Shown here one piece after another: positions 46,915 through 59,950 of a DNA stretch of 64,000 bases. Under the pieces are notes generated by a model. It had not been told where the DNA came from. It searched no databases and saw nothing but the letters and a program-made list of their open reading frames with translations. A program made the translations under genes and the position numbers. Location: positions 38,293,446 to 38,357,445 of the forward strand of contig CM018691.1 of the NCBI GenBank assembly GCA_009363875.1. Reading direction: 5' to 3'. The stretch comes from Mikania micrantha (taxonomy: Eukaryota; Streptophyta; Magnoliopsida; Asterales; Asteraceae). Every line of letters starts with the position of its first letter. Within the stretch, counting starts at the first letter, position 1.

Positions 46915-49261
46915 GACATTGCATGGCTCGCATCCACGTTGACGGTGGGAGTGGCACCGAGATCATGTGTGAGCACTGATTGAGTAGATTAGATTCTAAT
47001 GGTCAAATTCTTTGGCAGGAGGACAGATCCATGATGATGGGATTCTTGGGGGGAAACTGCTCAATCATTGGGAAAAATAACTTTCTCCTTCAACGCTGGA
47101 GAAGGAGGTATGCGTAGAATGATTTACCTTACATTTTACATCATACAAGAACCATCAAAGTACAACGCAAGTCTAGGAAGGCAGTGTATCAAAGCAATCT
47201 GTGCAATAGTGTCAACTACGCATGGAGCCATGAAGTTCCCTACATCAGGAGGAATCGCAACTCTAAGTTCCTCATCCGAAATAGTTGCCTCCTTAGCCCG
47301 GGACACTGACCCCAAATCGTTAGAAGTATACTAATGGATCCTAAATGATGAATATCCGGACACCACGGTCAAGGTGGGAACACACCTAAGCGATAAATGC
47401 AAAAAACACTAAAAGAACTGCTTATTCTCAATTGTGACATGTTTGCATGGGTTCCTCGGGACATGTGGGGAATCCGTAGGAGCCAAGCAGAGCACATGAT
47501 TGACACTCATTCAAGTAGCAAGCCTATCAAGAGGAAAAGACGGAGTATGGGTCATGAGAGAGGAATGGAAGTGATAGAAGAGACAAGGAAGTTGCTGTCG
47601 GCGGGAATACTACGAGAAGTCCAATATCCCACATGGATATCAAACCCGGTGGTGGTAAAGAAGTCGTATGGAAGGTGGCATATATGCATCGACTTTAAAG
47701 ATCTCAACAAGGCAACCCCAAAGGACGGTTACCCCTTCCGAGACTCCTTACATGAATACCCTATAAGGTGCTTCCTGGATGCATACAAAGGGTATCACCA
47801 AATCCAAATAGTGGTAGAGGATGAAGAAAAAACCGCATTTTATACAGACGAAGGTACGTATTGTTATACAAAAATGCTCTTTGGACTAAAAAATGCAGGA
47901 GTGACGTATGAACAGATAATGGATAGGCTGTTTCAAGAACAAATAGGCAGAAATCTGTAAGTCTATGTTGATGATATGATGATTAAAAGCAAAATAGAGG
48001 GGGCTATGTTAGAAGATGTGGAGGAAACCCTAAACACCCTTTGAAGTGCATAGATGAAACTCAACCCAGAGAACTGCTCCTTCGGTGTCCAAGAGAGGAG
48101 GTTTCTGGGAGTAATAGTAACAAAAGACGGCATACGGGAAAACCCATGTAAAGTCCAAGCAATCATGGACATGGGCTCACCCAAATCACTGAAAGAAGTA
48201 CAACGGTTGAATGGGCGTTTGATTGCACTAAGCAGGTTCCTATCAAGGGTAGCAGAAAGATCCTTACCGTTTATCACCACATTGAAAAAAAGCCTAAAAA
48301 TAATCATTTTTCGTGAACCTAAGAAGTCGAATCCTCCTTTCAACAAATCAAACAAGACCTTAGCGAATTACCATCCCTCACCACTCCTGTCCCCAGAGAG
48401 ACAATTGTCGTATACCTATCTGCTTACGAAAAATCCATCAGTACCGTCTTAATGGTAGAACGAGTAGGGAGACAAATACCCATCTATTTCATCAGCCGCA
48501 CGTTAAAAGGTGGGGAAGAAAGATACACAAATATGAAGAAAGTAACACAGGCTCTAGTATATGCCTCTAGGTGATTGATAAGATACTTCCAAGCCCACCC
48601 TATCTGAGTACTCACAAACATGCCGATCCAGCAGGTGTTGGAATGCCCAGAAGTACCAGGTAGAATGCCGAAATGGGCAATAGAGCTGGGTAGACTTTGA
48701 GATCGACTACCAACCAAGAACAGCTTACAAGGGGCAAGTTCTAGCCGATTTCCTAACAATGGCGCCGGTGGATGGCACCATCGTGGAATTTTCAATTGCA
48801 AAAGGAAACGTTGACCAGATATGCCAGTTCCATACAGATGGTTCCTCAAACAGCGAAGGTACCGGGCAGGCTTCATCCTTACGATGCCAGAAGGTGTCAA
48901 ATTAGCATATGATTTCCACCTGGATTATCCAAAAACCAACAATAAGGCCTAGTATGAGGCGTTGCTGGCAGAATTGAGGATGGCCTCAACCCTAAAGGTG
49001 AAAACACTGGAGGTGCATGTTGATTCAATGCTGGTAGCAAACCAAATGAACGGTTAATATGAAGCGAAAGAAGATGTCATGAAACAGTACCTCCAACAAG
49101 CAATGAAGGAGACTCAATCGTTCAAAACATGCAAAATCTCTCAAGTAAACAGGAACATGAATTGGAAAGCGGACGCCCTCAGCAAGCCTGCATCTGCAAC
49201 AATCAACAATGCAAATGCTCGAATTCACGTCGAGGTCCTTACAAAGCCTTCGATACAATGA
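46915..49261 (+). pseudogene. Protease, RT and dual RNase H of the second Tat element
   Basis: Protease IHVDGGSGTEIMCEH (46932-46976) is followed by a stop; YNASLGRQCIKAI follows. RT: WHICIDFKDLNKATPKDGYP, RCFLDAYKGYHQIQI, FGLKNAGVTYEQIMDRLF, then a stop, then VYVDDMMIKS (47961-47990, YVDD intact). First RNase H: VGRQIPIYFISRTLKGGEER (48457-48520). Second: HTDGSSNSEGTG (48834), DYPKTNNKA and VHVDSMLVANQMNG (48920-49050). Frame breaks throughout. Confidence 0.85.
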
Positions 49262-49299
49262 TCAGTGATGGAAGTGCAAGAGATCGATTCTCTAATGTG

Positions 49300-50025
49300 C
49301 TGGATGATCCTAATCAAATAATTCATGCAGCATGGACACCTGCCCTAGGGGCAAGAGGAAGCAAGACGTATACAATCAAAGTCCCTACAATACGAGTTCA
49401 TAGATGGTAACTTATATCAAAAATTATACATGGGCCCTCTTTGAAATGCATTGACAGAGATGAAGAGGTGTATGTCATACGAGAAATCCATGAAGGAATT
49501 TGCGGCCTGCATGCAAGGCCAAAGTCTGTAACAGCCAGAGCAATGAAAGCCGGGTACTATTGGCCAGGAATGTACAAAATGCCCTGGAGGTCATCAGCAA
49601 ATGTGACAACTGCAAGGTCTATGCACAAGTCCCTAAATTGCCAAAAAAGGAATTGGTGCCCGTAAACTTCGCCTCGCCCTTTCAAAAATGGGCCATTGAC
49701 ATTGTTGGCCCATTTCCCAAATCTACAGGGAAGGGAAAATTTTTGGTGGTCGTAATTGACTATTTCACCAAGTGGGTAGAGGCCAAGCCGCTTGCAAATA
49801 TCACAGGGCAAGCGATTAAATGCTTTGTATGTGAAAACATTGTCTACCGACTCGGTCTTCCAGGGGAGATTGTAAGTTACAGCGGTAAGCAATTCCACAG
49901 CAACCCTTTCTATGGATACTCCAAATCCAACAAATATTCACATCCGTCGCTCACCCTAAAGCGAATGGATAAATGGAGAGAGCAAACAAGAGCATCATAG
50001 ACGGTATCAAAGCACGGCTGGCCGG
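49300..50025 (+). pseudogene. Integrase, 5' part, of the second Tat element
   Basis: Zinc region IREIHEGICGLHARPKSVTA then ISKCDNCKVYAQ in another frame. Core: WAIDIVGPFPKSTGKGKFLV (first Asp), then GEIVSYSGKQFHSNPF, where the second catalytic Asp position reads Tyr. Then MERANKSIIDGIKARLAG up to the nested insertion. A stop sits two codons before ERANK. Confidence 0.88.
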
Positions 50026-51366
50026 TGTGACAATCCGGCATTTCGGATTAACCCCGTTAATCAGAATTTGACAGAATCGATCCAGAATCAAACAAAACTT
50101 AACCAGAAGGTGTTTAATTAATCCAAGTGAGTTTAGAGACATCTAATTTACAAGAATTTGACTTGTAAAGAGGTAAAATAACCAATTTTGACTTCCACAA
50201 GTCAAAATTCGGATACAAGAGTCAACTGGATTTGAAATTCATAGTAATTGGCCATGATTAATCGAATTAATCATCCTAATAACTCATATTAATCATAATG
50301 GTCAGTTATCATCACAATTAACATCATAATGTACGATTTAAGGCGTGTTAATGTCGAGTTAAAGCGAGACCGTATACCCACATAGTAAATCGGTATAATT
50401 CGACAACAATTCATCAAATTGAAGTTCCAGAAACCTAAATCGGCATCTTTAGAGACTATCCCACTAAACAATTCGATTCCAAGAAGCTCGAACAGAGGAA
50501 CTCGATCGGGAAGTGGCCGAAATCAAGCCTACAAGTCAAACTACAACAATTTGGAATTAAATCAGGTAAAAACTCATACCTAAACATCCTAAACAGGCCG
50601 ACTAAGATTAGCCCCATGATAAATTGGAATTATAATATCGAATTGAAAGGGCTCGAGCATTAGGGTTCATCGGTTGAGACGATTTGGGGATTCTCGAGCA
50701 AATGAGTTTATAAATCAAATCAAATCACATTAATAGCTTCTAAAAGGTCCGACTCATGAGAACTCTATGATTATTGGATCTAATAACATCGAATTGGATG
50801 ACTTTCAATTCTAGGGTTCATCTTATAAACCAATTTGGGGGTTTTCATGAAATTGAGGTTAAGAATCAAATTAAATAGCATCTCTAGCTTCAGAAGGGTC
50901 CGATCAAGTAAAATACTATGACAATTTTGTTTAGAAAAATCGAATTAATTGAATTCGAATTCTAGAGTTCTTAGGGTTAAACGAATTGGGGAATTTGGGT
51001 TAATAGAGCATGATATTCAAATTAAACATTACTGATAAGTTCTAAATATCACATCACATAAAAACCCTATGATTTTTCGGTTTGAAATAAACAGATTTAA
51101 TCAAATTGAATTGCTAGTTGGATGTACACGTTCAAAAACTCATTTTATCTTATTCGAGGGCTTTGAATTGATGATCCATTGAATTGAAACAACACTTAGG
51201 TTCGGTTTGAGTGTTGAAACAAAACCCCTAAGGTTTCGGGGTCAATTGGATTCGAATTGGGCCTCAATTGGAGCCTTGTTGCTTCGGCTAGGGTTAAACA
51301 AAGGGATTCAGTTTTCTTGATGCTTAAAACAAATTAAAAATCAGTCTGTTATCAAAAATTGAAACA

Positions 51367-51430
51367 GTTGAGTTGGTAGGATGTGTGTGATATGAGTGAG
51401 GGGTCGCGGGTTCGAGCCCGGCTCCTACTG
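51367..51430 (+). other. tRNA-like A-box/B-box segment in the 5' LTR
   Basis: TGAGTTGGTAGG (A-box-like) and GGTTCGAGCCC (B-box, 51409-51419) lie about 40 bp apart, followed by GGCTCCTACTGG. The T-arm GCGGG/CCGGC pairs except at one position. No matching acceptor stem, so it is not a functional tRNA; a tRNA-derived (SINE-like) segment captured by the LTR fits. The same segment is at 59951-60014. Confidence 0.55.
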
Positions 51431-51816
51431 GTTTTGGATTTTTAAATCATTTTCAGTATTTTTATCATAACTCTTTCATTATAACTCCGTTTCGATTGGT
51501 TCAAGTTGCGTTGGAACCGTAACGAAATCCCGAACAAAGTAAAATAATAGAATTTATATTTTAACTCGAAAACGAAATCGCGTATAATTACGCTTGATTA
51601 AATAAAATCATAAACGATGTTATGATTTTATTAAACGATTTCAAAGTTACGCGTACATATATTTCCAACACTCTAACATACGTGTGTTGACACGTATGTG
51701 ATTCCAAACACAAGATGACATTCCGAATAACACTTAGTGATTGTTAAAAAACAGGTTCTTCGTAGAGGACTTTCTACGCGATTTCACGTGTTTGATCATT
51801 CTATTCACAATCAAAG

Positions 51817-52308
51817 GTGCGTACACGACCCCTTTTCCTAGTTAACTGTTTTGGGGGAGAAAACATGTGCAACACACATTTTTAGATACATATCACTTGC
51901 ATGAGTTAGCTGTTTACATTAAGTGCAAATATAGCATTACAAAGCCTTACATATCGAACCGTTTAGTTTGCCGTAGTGCAAAGCGTGGTAGTTGAAGATA
52001 GATCTATTGGGTTTGACAAACCTCACTTGGTAGATGGGATCTACGCAAGTGTTTAACTGACCAAACACTCATTACTATTGTTTATGCTAGACAATAGGGA
52101 AAAGGCTATCAAACATTACAACAGTCAGCTTCGGTGTCGACCGCTTATGTAAATAGTACAATGACTAGCTATCATGACCATGCAATGTGTGATTATGTTA
52201 TCTGCAAACATTACATTTCAAACAGTTGTTCAAACATTTGTGATTACTACTAATCAAACCTGTGTATGCACCAACCTTTGTGTTGACCTGATTTACATGT
52301 TTTCTCAG
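51817..52308 (+). other. Candidate leader intron in the 5' LTR
   Basis: Donor AAG|GTGCGT and acceptor TACATGTTTTCTCAG|G with TTGACCTGAT branch-like sequence upstream. Its position matches the other long LTRs; the 3' LTR copy is 60401-60892. Confidence 0.35.
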
Positions 52309-52619
52309 GACGCTAAGGTACAAGAACAGTCAAGCAGGGACTAGGAGATCGAGTCTCATGCATCAATTACATTTCAGTTGTTTTGAATTTGGTTATTTAA
52401 AACATTTACATTGTAATTCACATTTGTGGTGAACATGGTGTTGGTTTACTTTTACAAACGCTTCCGCAACGTTAAAACTTTGAAATTTTACAGTTTTAGA
52501 CCAAAATATGTTCTGAAAATCATATAGAGGTCTTCGTTATGTCTAATGATCTGAGATCCTGGTTTGTCACGTCCCAAACGGTATGATACCGTTAGTTGAA
52601 AATTGGGGGTGTGACAGAT

Positions 52620-52632
52620 TGGTATCAAAGCC
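52620..52632 (+). promoter_or_regulatory. Primer-binding site, initiator tRNA-Met type
   Basis: TGGTATCAAAGCC, three bases after the 5' LTR. It has one difference from the TGGTATCAGAGCC at 62348. Confidence 0.9.
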
Positions 52633-52747
52633 ATCGGTTATAGCGAACTAGGTTTGCATTTGTAGACTTAGACTATAACTGTTAGACATTAGACACTTAC
52701 TTACACGATAGTTTGTATGCACTTACATATGGCATTCTGTAACAGAC

Positions 52748-53452
52748 ATGGAATCATCATCTACACTTACTCACACTGAGGAACTAGTTGTAGCATTGTC
52801 AGACATCATGACAAGGAGGATCGAACCAATGGATGATACAATCCACTATGGGGAGGAAACACATGTCCGACAGAGGGGGAACAACCAATATTGGCAATGG
52901 TTTCCTGACCTCATACGCAGCTGGGTGCGTGAAGAACGAGTGCAACCACCACCAACTGCCAACACTGCTAATAGCCTTTGGACGTTACCTGCTCTTAGAT
53001 ATCCACTAGAACAGGCATTTGCTGCTTTTGTCGCACGCATGGAGCGTGAAATACGCAACATACGGGAAGTAGCAGGGATGATCACAGAATTGCTTGAGAA
53101 TAACAACTGGCTGACACAAATGTGGGATAACCTCACTGGGGAGTTGGTTAGGACTAATGAAGAACAGGAAAATTTGGTGGAAACGATCTGGATGATGTGA
53201 GGGACGATCCTCGAACTCACTGCACGACTAGAAACCACTGAGTTACGTGTAGCTGTAGCCGAGGCAAGGGCTGAGGAAGCCAATGCACGGGCTGGTGCAG
53301 CGGTGACTGAAGCCAATATAGTGAGAGACTTGGCTGGGGAGGCCATGACCCTCATCACTGGGCATATGCGTTACCAGCATGGTGTAGTGACTGGTCCAGC
53401 AGAACTTGAAGATTCATCATCAACTGTTGGTTCACCAAACGATGGAATCTAG
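52748..53452 (+). pseudogene. Accessory ORF upstream of gag (coiled-coil-like protein)
   Basis: From the ATG at 52748 (MESSSTLTHTEELVVALSD) 234 codons are readable with one in-frame TGA at 53198-53200. Residues 45-65 hold the WQWFPDLIRSWVREERV motif. After it the chain is rich in Glu, Arg, Ala and Leu in a heptad-like pattern (AFAAFVARMEREIRNIREVA; LELTARLETTELRVAVAEAR). It ends in an acidic, Ser-rich tail. The ORF at 62502-63182 in the next element has the same place, a matching W.WYP..IEERV motif, and the same composition. I do not recognise the family; it is not gag. Role unknown. Confidence 0.7.
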
Positions 53453-53727
53453 TCATTTCATTTAATTTCTAATTAACAAACTTATATGAATGGGTTGTAC
53501 TCATAAAAGTAGATTTCGTGTTTAGTTGTTTTGCATATCTTTGACAAGCAATTGTAAGCACTAGTTTATCATAAATGATTAAGAATTGTTACCTTAATGG
53601 TTATGGTCGTGTGTTACATTTACTTTATGCATGAATGATGATTATGCGATGGGTGTAGTCTCATTTTGTATATTTGTAAATATGAAGATCATGGTTAGAG
53701 AAAACATTAACATGACCGCAACAGAAG

Positions 53728-54822
53728 TTGAGGCATAACACTCGAATTACCGAGACAATCGCAAATTATACGCAAACACACCAAACAGGACCACATGACC
53801 CAACGGGGAGACTGGTAAACCCACAAATGTGCACGTTCAAGACATTCTTGGACTGTAAACCACGTAATTTCAAAGGATCGGAAGGAGCTATTGGACTTCT
53901 TCAAAGGATTGAACAGTCAGAATCGGTGTTTGAGATGTGCAATTGTCCGGAAGAAAACAAGGTCAGATACGCTATTGGTACTTTGGAGGGTTCAGCCTTG
54001 ATGTGGTGGAACTCTAACGTACAGACAATCGGTTTGAATACAGCCAATGCCCTTACTTGGAACGGATTCAAAATCCTGTTGCAGGAGGAGTATTGTCCCC
54101 GTAATGAAATGCAAAAACTTGAGGACGAATATAGGCAACTCAAGATGAAAGGTTCTAATATTGAGGAATACACTACTCGATTCCAGCAATTAGCAAGACT
54201 TTTACCCCACAGGGCAACCCCGCCTAGCAAGTGGATCAAGAGATACATTGGAGGACTGGTATCTCAGGTTCGAGAAATGATCACATCTGCAAATCCTACT
54301 ACCATACAGCAAGCTGTTCGATTGGCACACCAGCTGACTGCTCAAGCGATGCAACGGGGAACATTACCCAAACGAACAGTAGTAGCTAAGGTGGGAGACC
54401 ACAAAAGAAAATGGGATAGCATTGATTCCAAGAATTTCACTCAGCAGTCATTTCAGCAGAATCGCAAGCAGGAATCCAACAAGACCCATCACAATCCAAA
54501 CAATAACCAACAGTCATTGGGAGGGTATAAAGGTAAAAACCCAAAGTGCAACAAATATGGATTCCATCACTTTAAGAATCAATGCGGCAAGTACCGATGT
54601 CAGCGATGTAGAAAGATGGGTCACGTAGCAAAAGACTGTCGAGGGGAACTGCAGGCAAGCTCACTCAATCGGAGCAACTCACAGAAAGGATGTTTTGAGT
54701 GTGGCATACCTGGACATTTCAAGAAGAAGTGCCCACAACTCAAGAAAAGAAGGGCTAATGACATAACTACAAAAGGAAACAACAACAACAACACAAATGT
54801 TGCTAGAACAGGGCTTTTGTGA
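53728..54822 (+). pseudogene. Gag of the young Tekay-type element
   Basis: The open frame begins at 53728 without ATG. An ATG at 53712 is in another frame and meets a stop, so the true start is broken; the first in-frame Met is near 53827. The gag core has FKGSEGAIGLLQRIEQSESV, GTLEGSALMWWNSNVQTIG, EYTTRFQQLARLLPH. Two CCHC knuckles follow: CQRCRKMGHVAKDC (about 54598-54640) and CFECGIPGHFKKKC (54691-54732). The frame ends at 54820-54822, out of frame with protease. Confidence 0.92.
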
Positions 54823-56603
54823 TTGGAGGACGTCAGGCACGGGAAGATCCCAACGTCGTTACGGGTACGTTTCTCTTGAATTATCACTCTGCCTCTATGC
54901 TATTTGACACCGGTGCAGATCGGGGTTTTGTATCTAGCAAATCTTGTGAATTGCTAAGTATTAGTCCTACTGCTTTAGAAAACCCATACACTATAGAACT
55001 AGCTGATGGTAAGTTAGTTGTTGTAAACCATATTCTTAAAGGATGTGTTCTTGACTTGATGGGTCAAACACATGACATTGACTTTATGCCTACCGCTTTA
55101 GGCAGTTTTGATGTAGTCATTGACATGGACCGGTCGTTCAAACACCAGGCTGAAACAGTAGGCTATCAAAAGATCGTTCGTATACTGCTTTCATATGGAG
55201 AGACACTGTATGTACAAGGTGAGAAGAGCAGTACGCCACTGCATCTCATATCTTGTGTGAAAGCACACAAATGTCTGCGTAAAGGTCATACGGCAGTTAT
55301 AACACTTATAACTGAGAAGCCGGTAGTTGAGAAGAAGATAGAAGACATTCCAGTGGTTTGTGAATTTCCTGAAGTATTTCCAGAAGATCTACCAGGATTA
55401 CCGCCTATCAGACAGGTGGAATTTCGAATCGACCTTACACCAGACGCAGCACCGATAGCTAGGGCGCCTTATCGACTTGCACCATCTGAGATGAAAGAGT
55501 TATCTACACAACTGTAAGAGTTGTTGGATAAGGGCTTTATACGACCTAGTTTTTCACCGTGGGGAGCTCCAGTCTTATTTGTTAAGAAAAAGGACGGGAC
55601 TTTCCGTATGTGTATTGATTACCGGGAACTGAACAAGGTTACTATCAAAAACCGGTATCCGTTACCTAGAATTGATGATCTGTTCGATCAGTTGCAAGGT
55701 TCGAGTTACTATTCGAAGATTGATCTCAGATCGGGTTATCATCAACTCAGAGTTCAAGAAGAAGATATTCCAAAGACAGCATTCAGAACGCGCTATGGCC
55801 ATTATGAGTTTTTGGTCATGCCATTTGGGTTGACAAACGCTCCAGCTGTATTCATGGATCTCATGAATCGTGTTTGTAAACCTTGCCTTGATAAGTTTGT
55901 CATTGTTTTCATTGATGACATTCTCATCTATTCTCAAACTGAGGAGGAACACGCTCAACATCTTCGATTGCTGTTGGAATTACTAAAACAAGAACAATTG
56001 TACGCTAAGTTTTCGAAATGTGACTTCTGGATACGAGAAGTACAATTCTTGGGTCATATAGTCAACGAAAAGGGCATACATGTTGATCCAGCAAAAATTG
56101 AAGCGATTAAGAATTGGGAAGCGTCAAAGACCACCGAGGTACGACAATTCCTTGGTTTGGCGGGTTATTACCGACGATTCATTGAGGGATTCTCAAAGAT
56201 CGCTCAACCACTTACAGCTCTTACGCACAAAGGAAGGAAGTATAACTGGACGGATAAACAGGAAGCTGCATTTCAGTTATTGAAACAGAAACTATGCAGT
56301 GCGCCGATTCTGTCCTTACCGGAAGGAACAGAAGACTTTGTGGTGTATTGTGACGCATCTGCACAGGGTTTGGGATGTGTGTTGATGCAACACGATAAAG
56401 TGATTGCTTATGCTTCAAGGCATCTACGACCACAAGAAAAGAATTACACTACTCATGACTTGGAGTTAGGAGCAGTGGTATTTGCTTTGAAGATTTGGAG
56501 GCATTACCTATATGGAACTAAGTGTACCATTTACACTGATCATAAGAGTTTGCAACATATTTTTGATCAGAAGGAGCTTAGCGACGATGGGTCGAGTTGT
56601 TGA
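54819..56603 (+). pseudogene. Protease, RT and RNase H of the young Tekay-type element
   Basis: Protease LFDTGADRGFVSS (54900-54940). RT: VEFRIDLTPDAAPIARAPYR, then an in-frame stop at 55515-55517. RT continues GTFRMCIDYRELNKVTIKNR, YYSKIDLRSGYHQL, FVIVFIDDILIYS (catalytic DD intact), then the RNase H VVYCDASAQGLGCVLMQ (Asp), HDLELGAVVFALKIWRHYLY (Glu), CTIYTDHKSLQHIF (Asp). A short deletion near 56580, after DQKEL, shifts the frame. Confidence 0.95.
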
Positions 56604-57904
56604 ACGACTACGAATACACAATCAAGTATCATCCGGGAAAAGCTAATGTGGTAGCTGATGCTTTAAGCAGAAAAGACACAACACCAACAAGACGGGTTCG
56701 CACATTTATGTTGACGATACATACTGACTTACCTGACACGGTACGCAGTGTTCAGCTTGAAGCTTTAGAAAAGGATAACTTGGAACATGAATCCTTACGA
56801 GGAATGGAAAAACAATTGGATGTTATGACTAATGGAAGTCGTTATTTCATTAATAGACTTAGGATACTGTTGCATGGTGGTTTAAGGGAACTCGTGATGG
56901 ATGAAGCGCACAAGTCCAGATATTCAGTCCATCCGGGATCAGACAAGATGTATCATGACTTGAAGGCACTGTATTGGTGGCCTCACATGAAAGCGGACAT
57001 TGCTAGGTATGTTAGCAAATGTTTGACTTGTTCGAAAGTCAAAGTTGAATATCAGAAACCATCTGGTTTGCTGCAACAACCAGAAATACCGATGTGAAAA
57101 TGGAGAAACTGATTCGTATTTACATCAAGGAAGTGGTCGCATGACATGGCGTACCAATTTCTATCATATCAGATCAGGATGCCCGATTTACTTCAAACTT
57201 TTGGAAATCACTCCATAAGTCCTTGGGAACTCGTTTAGGCATGAATACAACATATCACCCACAAATAGCCGGTCAGAGTGAACGTACAATTCAGACACTC
57301 GAAGATATGTTGCGGGCATGTGTCATTGACTTTAATGATAGATGAGAAAACCACTACCGTTGGTGGAATTCTCTTACAAATACGGAACCGTATGGCAGCG
57401 GCTCGGGATCGACAAAAGAGTTACACTGACAAACGCCACAAACCGTTGGAATTTCAAGTAGGAGACATGATTCTTCTAAAAGTTTCACCTTCGAAAGGTG
57501 TGACACAATTCGGCAAATGAGGGAAGCTTAGCCCACGATACGTAGGACCTTTTGAGATCCTAAAAAGGATTGGCCAGGTAGCGTATCAACTCAAATTACT
57601 GGATGAACTCAGCGGAGTTCATGATGTATTTCATGGTTCGAACTTGAAGAAATGTCTTTCTGATGAGACATTGGTAGTACCACTTGAGGAAATACAAGTG
57701 GACGAACAGTTACGATTCATCGAGGAACCAGTTGAAATCATGGACCAAGAGGTTAAACATCTCAAACAAAGCAAAATTTCAATAGTCAAGGTCTGTTGGA
57801 ATTCGAAACGTGGACCTAAATTCGCATTAGAAAAAGAGGATCACATGATGAAAAAGTATTCCCATTTATTCAAAGCAACTACAAACACTGAGAAGGCCCG
57901 TTAA
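56597..57904 (+). pseudogene. Integrase with chromodomain-like tail, two internal deletions
   Basis: The RNase H end (DYEYTIKYHPGKANVVADAL) leads to the zinc region HPGSDKMYHDLKALYWWPHM then CLTCSKVK. After PEIPM at 57097 a stop and a deletion remove the first catalytic Asp region. VPISIISDQDARFTSNFWKS (second Asp) and GQSERTIQTLEDMLRAC (Glu) remain. A second deletion near 57345-57380 joins to MAAARDRQKSYTDKRHKPLE. The tail reads GPFEILKRIGQVAYQLKL, LSGVHDVFHGSNLKKCL and then a chromodomain-type PVEIMDQEVKHLKQSKISIV to KKYSHLF. Stops also at 57344 and 57518-57520. Confidence 0.93.
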
Positions 57905-57906
57905 AT

Positions 57907-58608
57907 TTCGGGACGAAATTTCCTTCAACAAGGGGATGATGTGATATTTCACACTCTAACTGTAAGCACAAACACCTTATACTATAGATTTCCTTACAGA
58001 ATGCAAACACAAACATTTCATAGTAGTACATACATGATTGATTTCAAACAATGTACTACATTTCAAACATTACATTTGATGTACTACATTTCATGGTGGT
58101 ACAATCATGAACAGTTAAACAATGGTGGAGTTACATATAGAAGGAACCAGAATAATTGTGTAAGGTAAATTGACGAATACAGGGGCCCATGTACTCGTGA
58201 ATTTACAGGCACACATGAATTTTGGAAGTTTCTATTTTGTCGACTACATCCGAACATTTTCTATGTGCAAGACTACATAGTTTAAACAATTGCAAACATG
58301 TGGCTATGTGCGAGGGTTACATAGAATTGCAAACATGTGACTATGTGCGAGGGTTACATAGTACAGTATGATTAAACACACACGTTCACAGTTAGGAGCA
58401 CTAACTAGTGGGCACGCAAACAGTTACAAAGAACGATCACACTTAGGTGTGATGTTTCAAACGTTGAACCTTGCGGGTGAGTACACACAAGCACACAGAA
58501 TGATCATACACCACACTAACATGTACAATTTGAACTCACAAGTAGTTTCCTAATTATTTCTAACATCTAACAATTTTCGGGACGAAAATTCCTTTAACAA
58601 GAGGATGA
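57907..58608 (+). repeat. Duplicated post-integrase/polypurine module with about 660 bp between
   Basis: TTTCGGGACGAAATTTCCTT..CAAGGGGATGATGTGATA (57907-57946) recurs as TTTCGGGACGAAAATTCCTT..CAAGAGGATGATGTGATA (58576-58614). Only the second adjoins the LTR. The DNA between includes a 37-43 bp repeat with CTATGTGC..TACATAG hairpins (58261-58361) and no gene. Confidence 0.9.
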
Positions 58609-59950
58609 TGTGATAATCCTGCATTTCGGATTAACCCCGTTAATCAGAATTTGACAGAATCGATCTAGAATCAAACAAAACTTAACCAGAAGGTGTTTAA
58701 TTAATCCAAGTGAGTTTAGAGACATCTAATTTACAAGAATTTGACTTGTAAAGAGGTAAAATAACCAATTTTGACTTCCACAAGTCAAAATTCGGATACA
58801 AGAGTCAACTGGATTTGAAATTCATAGTAATTGGCCATGATTAATCGAATTAATCATCCTAATAACTCATATTAATCATAATGGTCAGTTATCATCACAA
58901 TTAACATCATAATGTACGATTTAAGGCGTGTTAATGTCGAGTTAAAGCGAGACCGTATACCCCACATAGTAAATCGGTATAATTCGACAACAATTCATCA
59001 AATTGAAGTTCCAGAAACCTAAATCGGCATCTTTAGAGACTATCCCACTAAACAATTCGATTCCAAGAAGCTCGAACAGAGGAACTCGATCGGGAAGTTG
59101 CCGAAATCAAGCCTACAAATCAAACTACAACAATTTGGAATTAAATCAGGTAAAAACTCATACCTAAACATCCTAAACAGGCCGACTAAGATTAGCCCCA
59201 TGATAAATTGGAATTATAATATCGAATTGAAAGGGCTCGAGCATTAGGGTTCATCGGTTGAGACGATTTGGGGATTCTCGAGCAAATGAGTTTATAAATC
59301 AAATCAAATCACATTAATAGCTTCTAAAAGGTCCGACTCATGAGAACTCTATGATTATTGGATCTAATAACATCGAATTGGATGACTTTCAATTCTAGGG
59401 TTCATCTTATAAACCAATTTGGGGGTTTTCATGAAATTGAGGTTAAGAATCAAATTAAATAGCATCTCTTGCTTCAGAAGGGTCCGATCAAGTAAAATAC
59501 TATGACAATTTTGTTTAGAAGCATCGAATTAATTGAATTCGAATTCTAGAGTTCTTAGGGTTAAACGAATTGGGGAATTTGGGTTAATAGAGCATGATAT
59601 TCAAATTAAACATTACTGATAAGTTCTAAATATCACATCAAATAAAAACCCTATGATTTTTCGGTTTGAAATAAACAGATTTAATCAAATTGAATTGCTA
59701 GTTGGATGTACACGTTCAAAAATTCATTTTATCTTATTCGAGGGCTTTGAATTGATGATCCATTGAATTGAAACAACACTTAGGTTCGGTTTGAGTGTTG
59801 AAACAAAACCCCTAAGGTTTCGGGGTCAATTGGATTCGAATTGGGCCTCAATTGGAGCCTTGTTGCTTCGGCTAGGGTTAAACAAAGGGATTCAGTTTTC
59901 TTGATGCTTAAAACAAATTAAAAATCAGTCTGTTATCAAAAATCGAAACA

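Larger units (their letters stand above)
50026..52616 (+). repeat. 5' LTR of the young Tekay-type element
   Basis: Ends GGGGGTGTGACA before the primer site. It contains the tRNA-like segment (51367-51430) and the candidate intron (51817-52308). Confidence 0.97.

Noticed and set aside
45383..49898. Minus-strand ORFs in the second Tat element
   Set aside because: Shadows of plus-strand gag, RT and integrase; no antisense gene like that of the first Tat element is visible here.
51367..51430. A functional tRNA gene
   Set aside because: No acceptor stem or plausible anticodon arm; only A-box, B-box and an imperfect T-arm.
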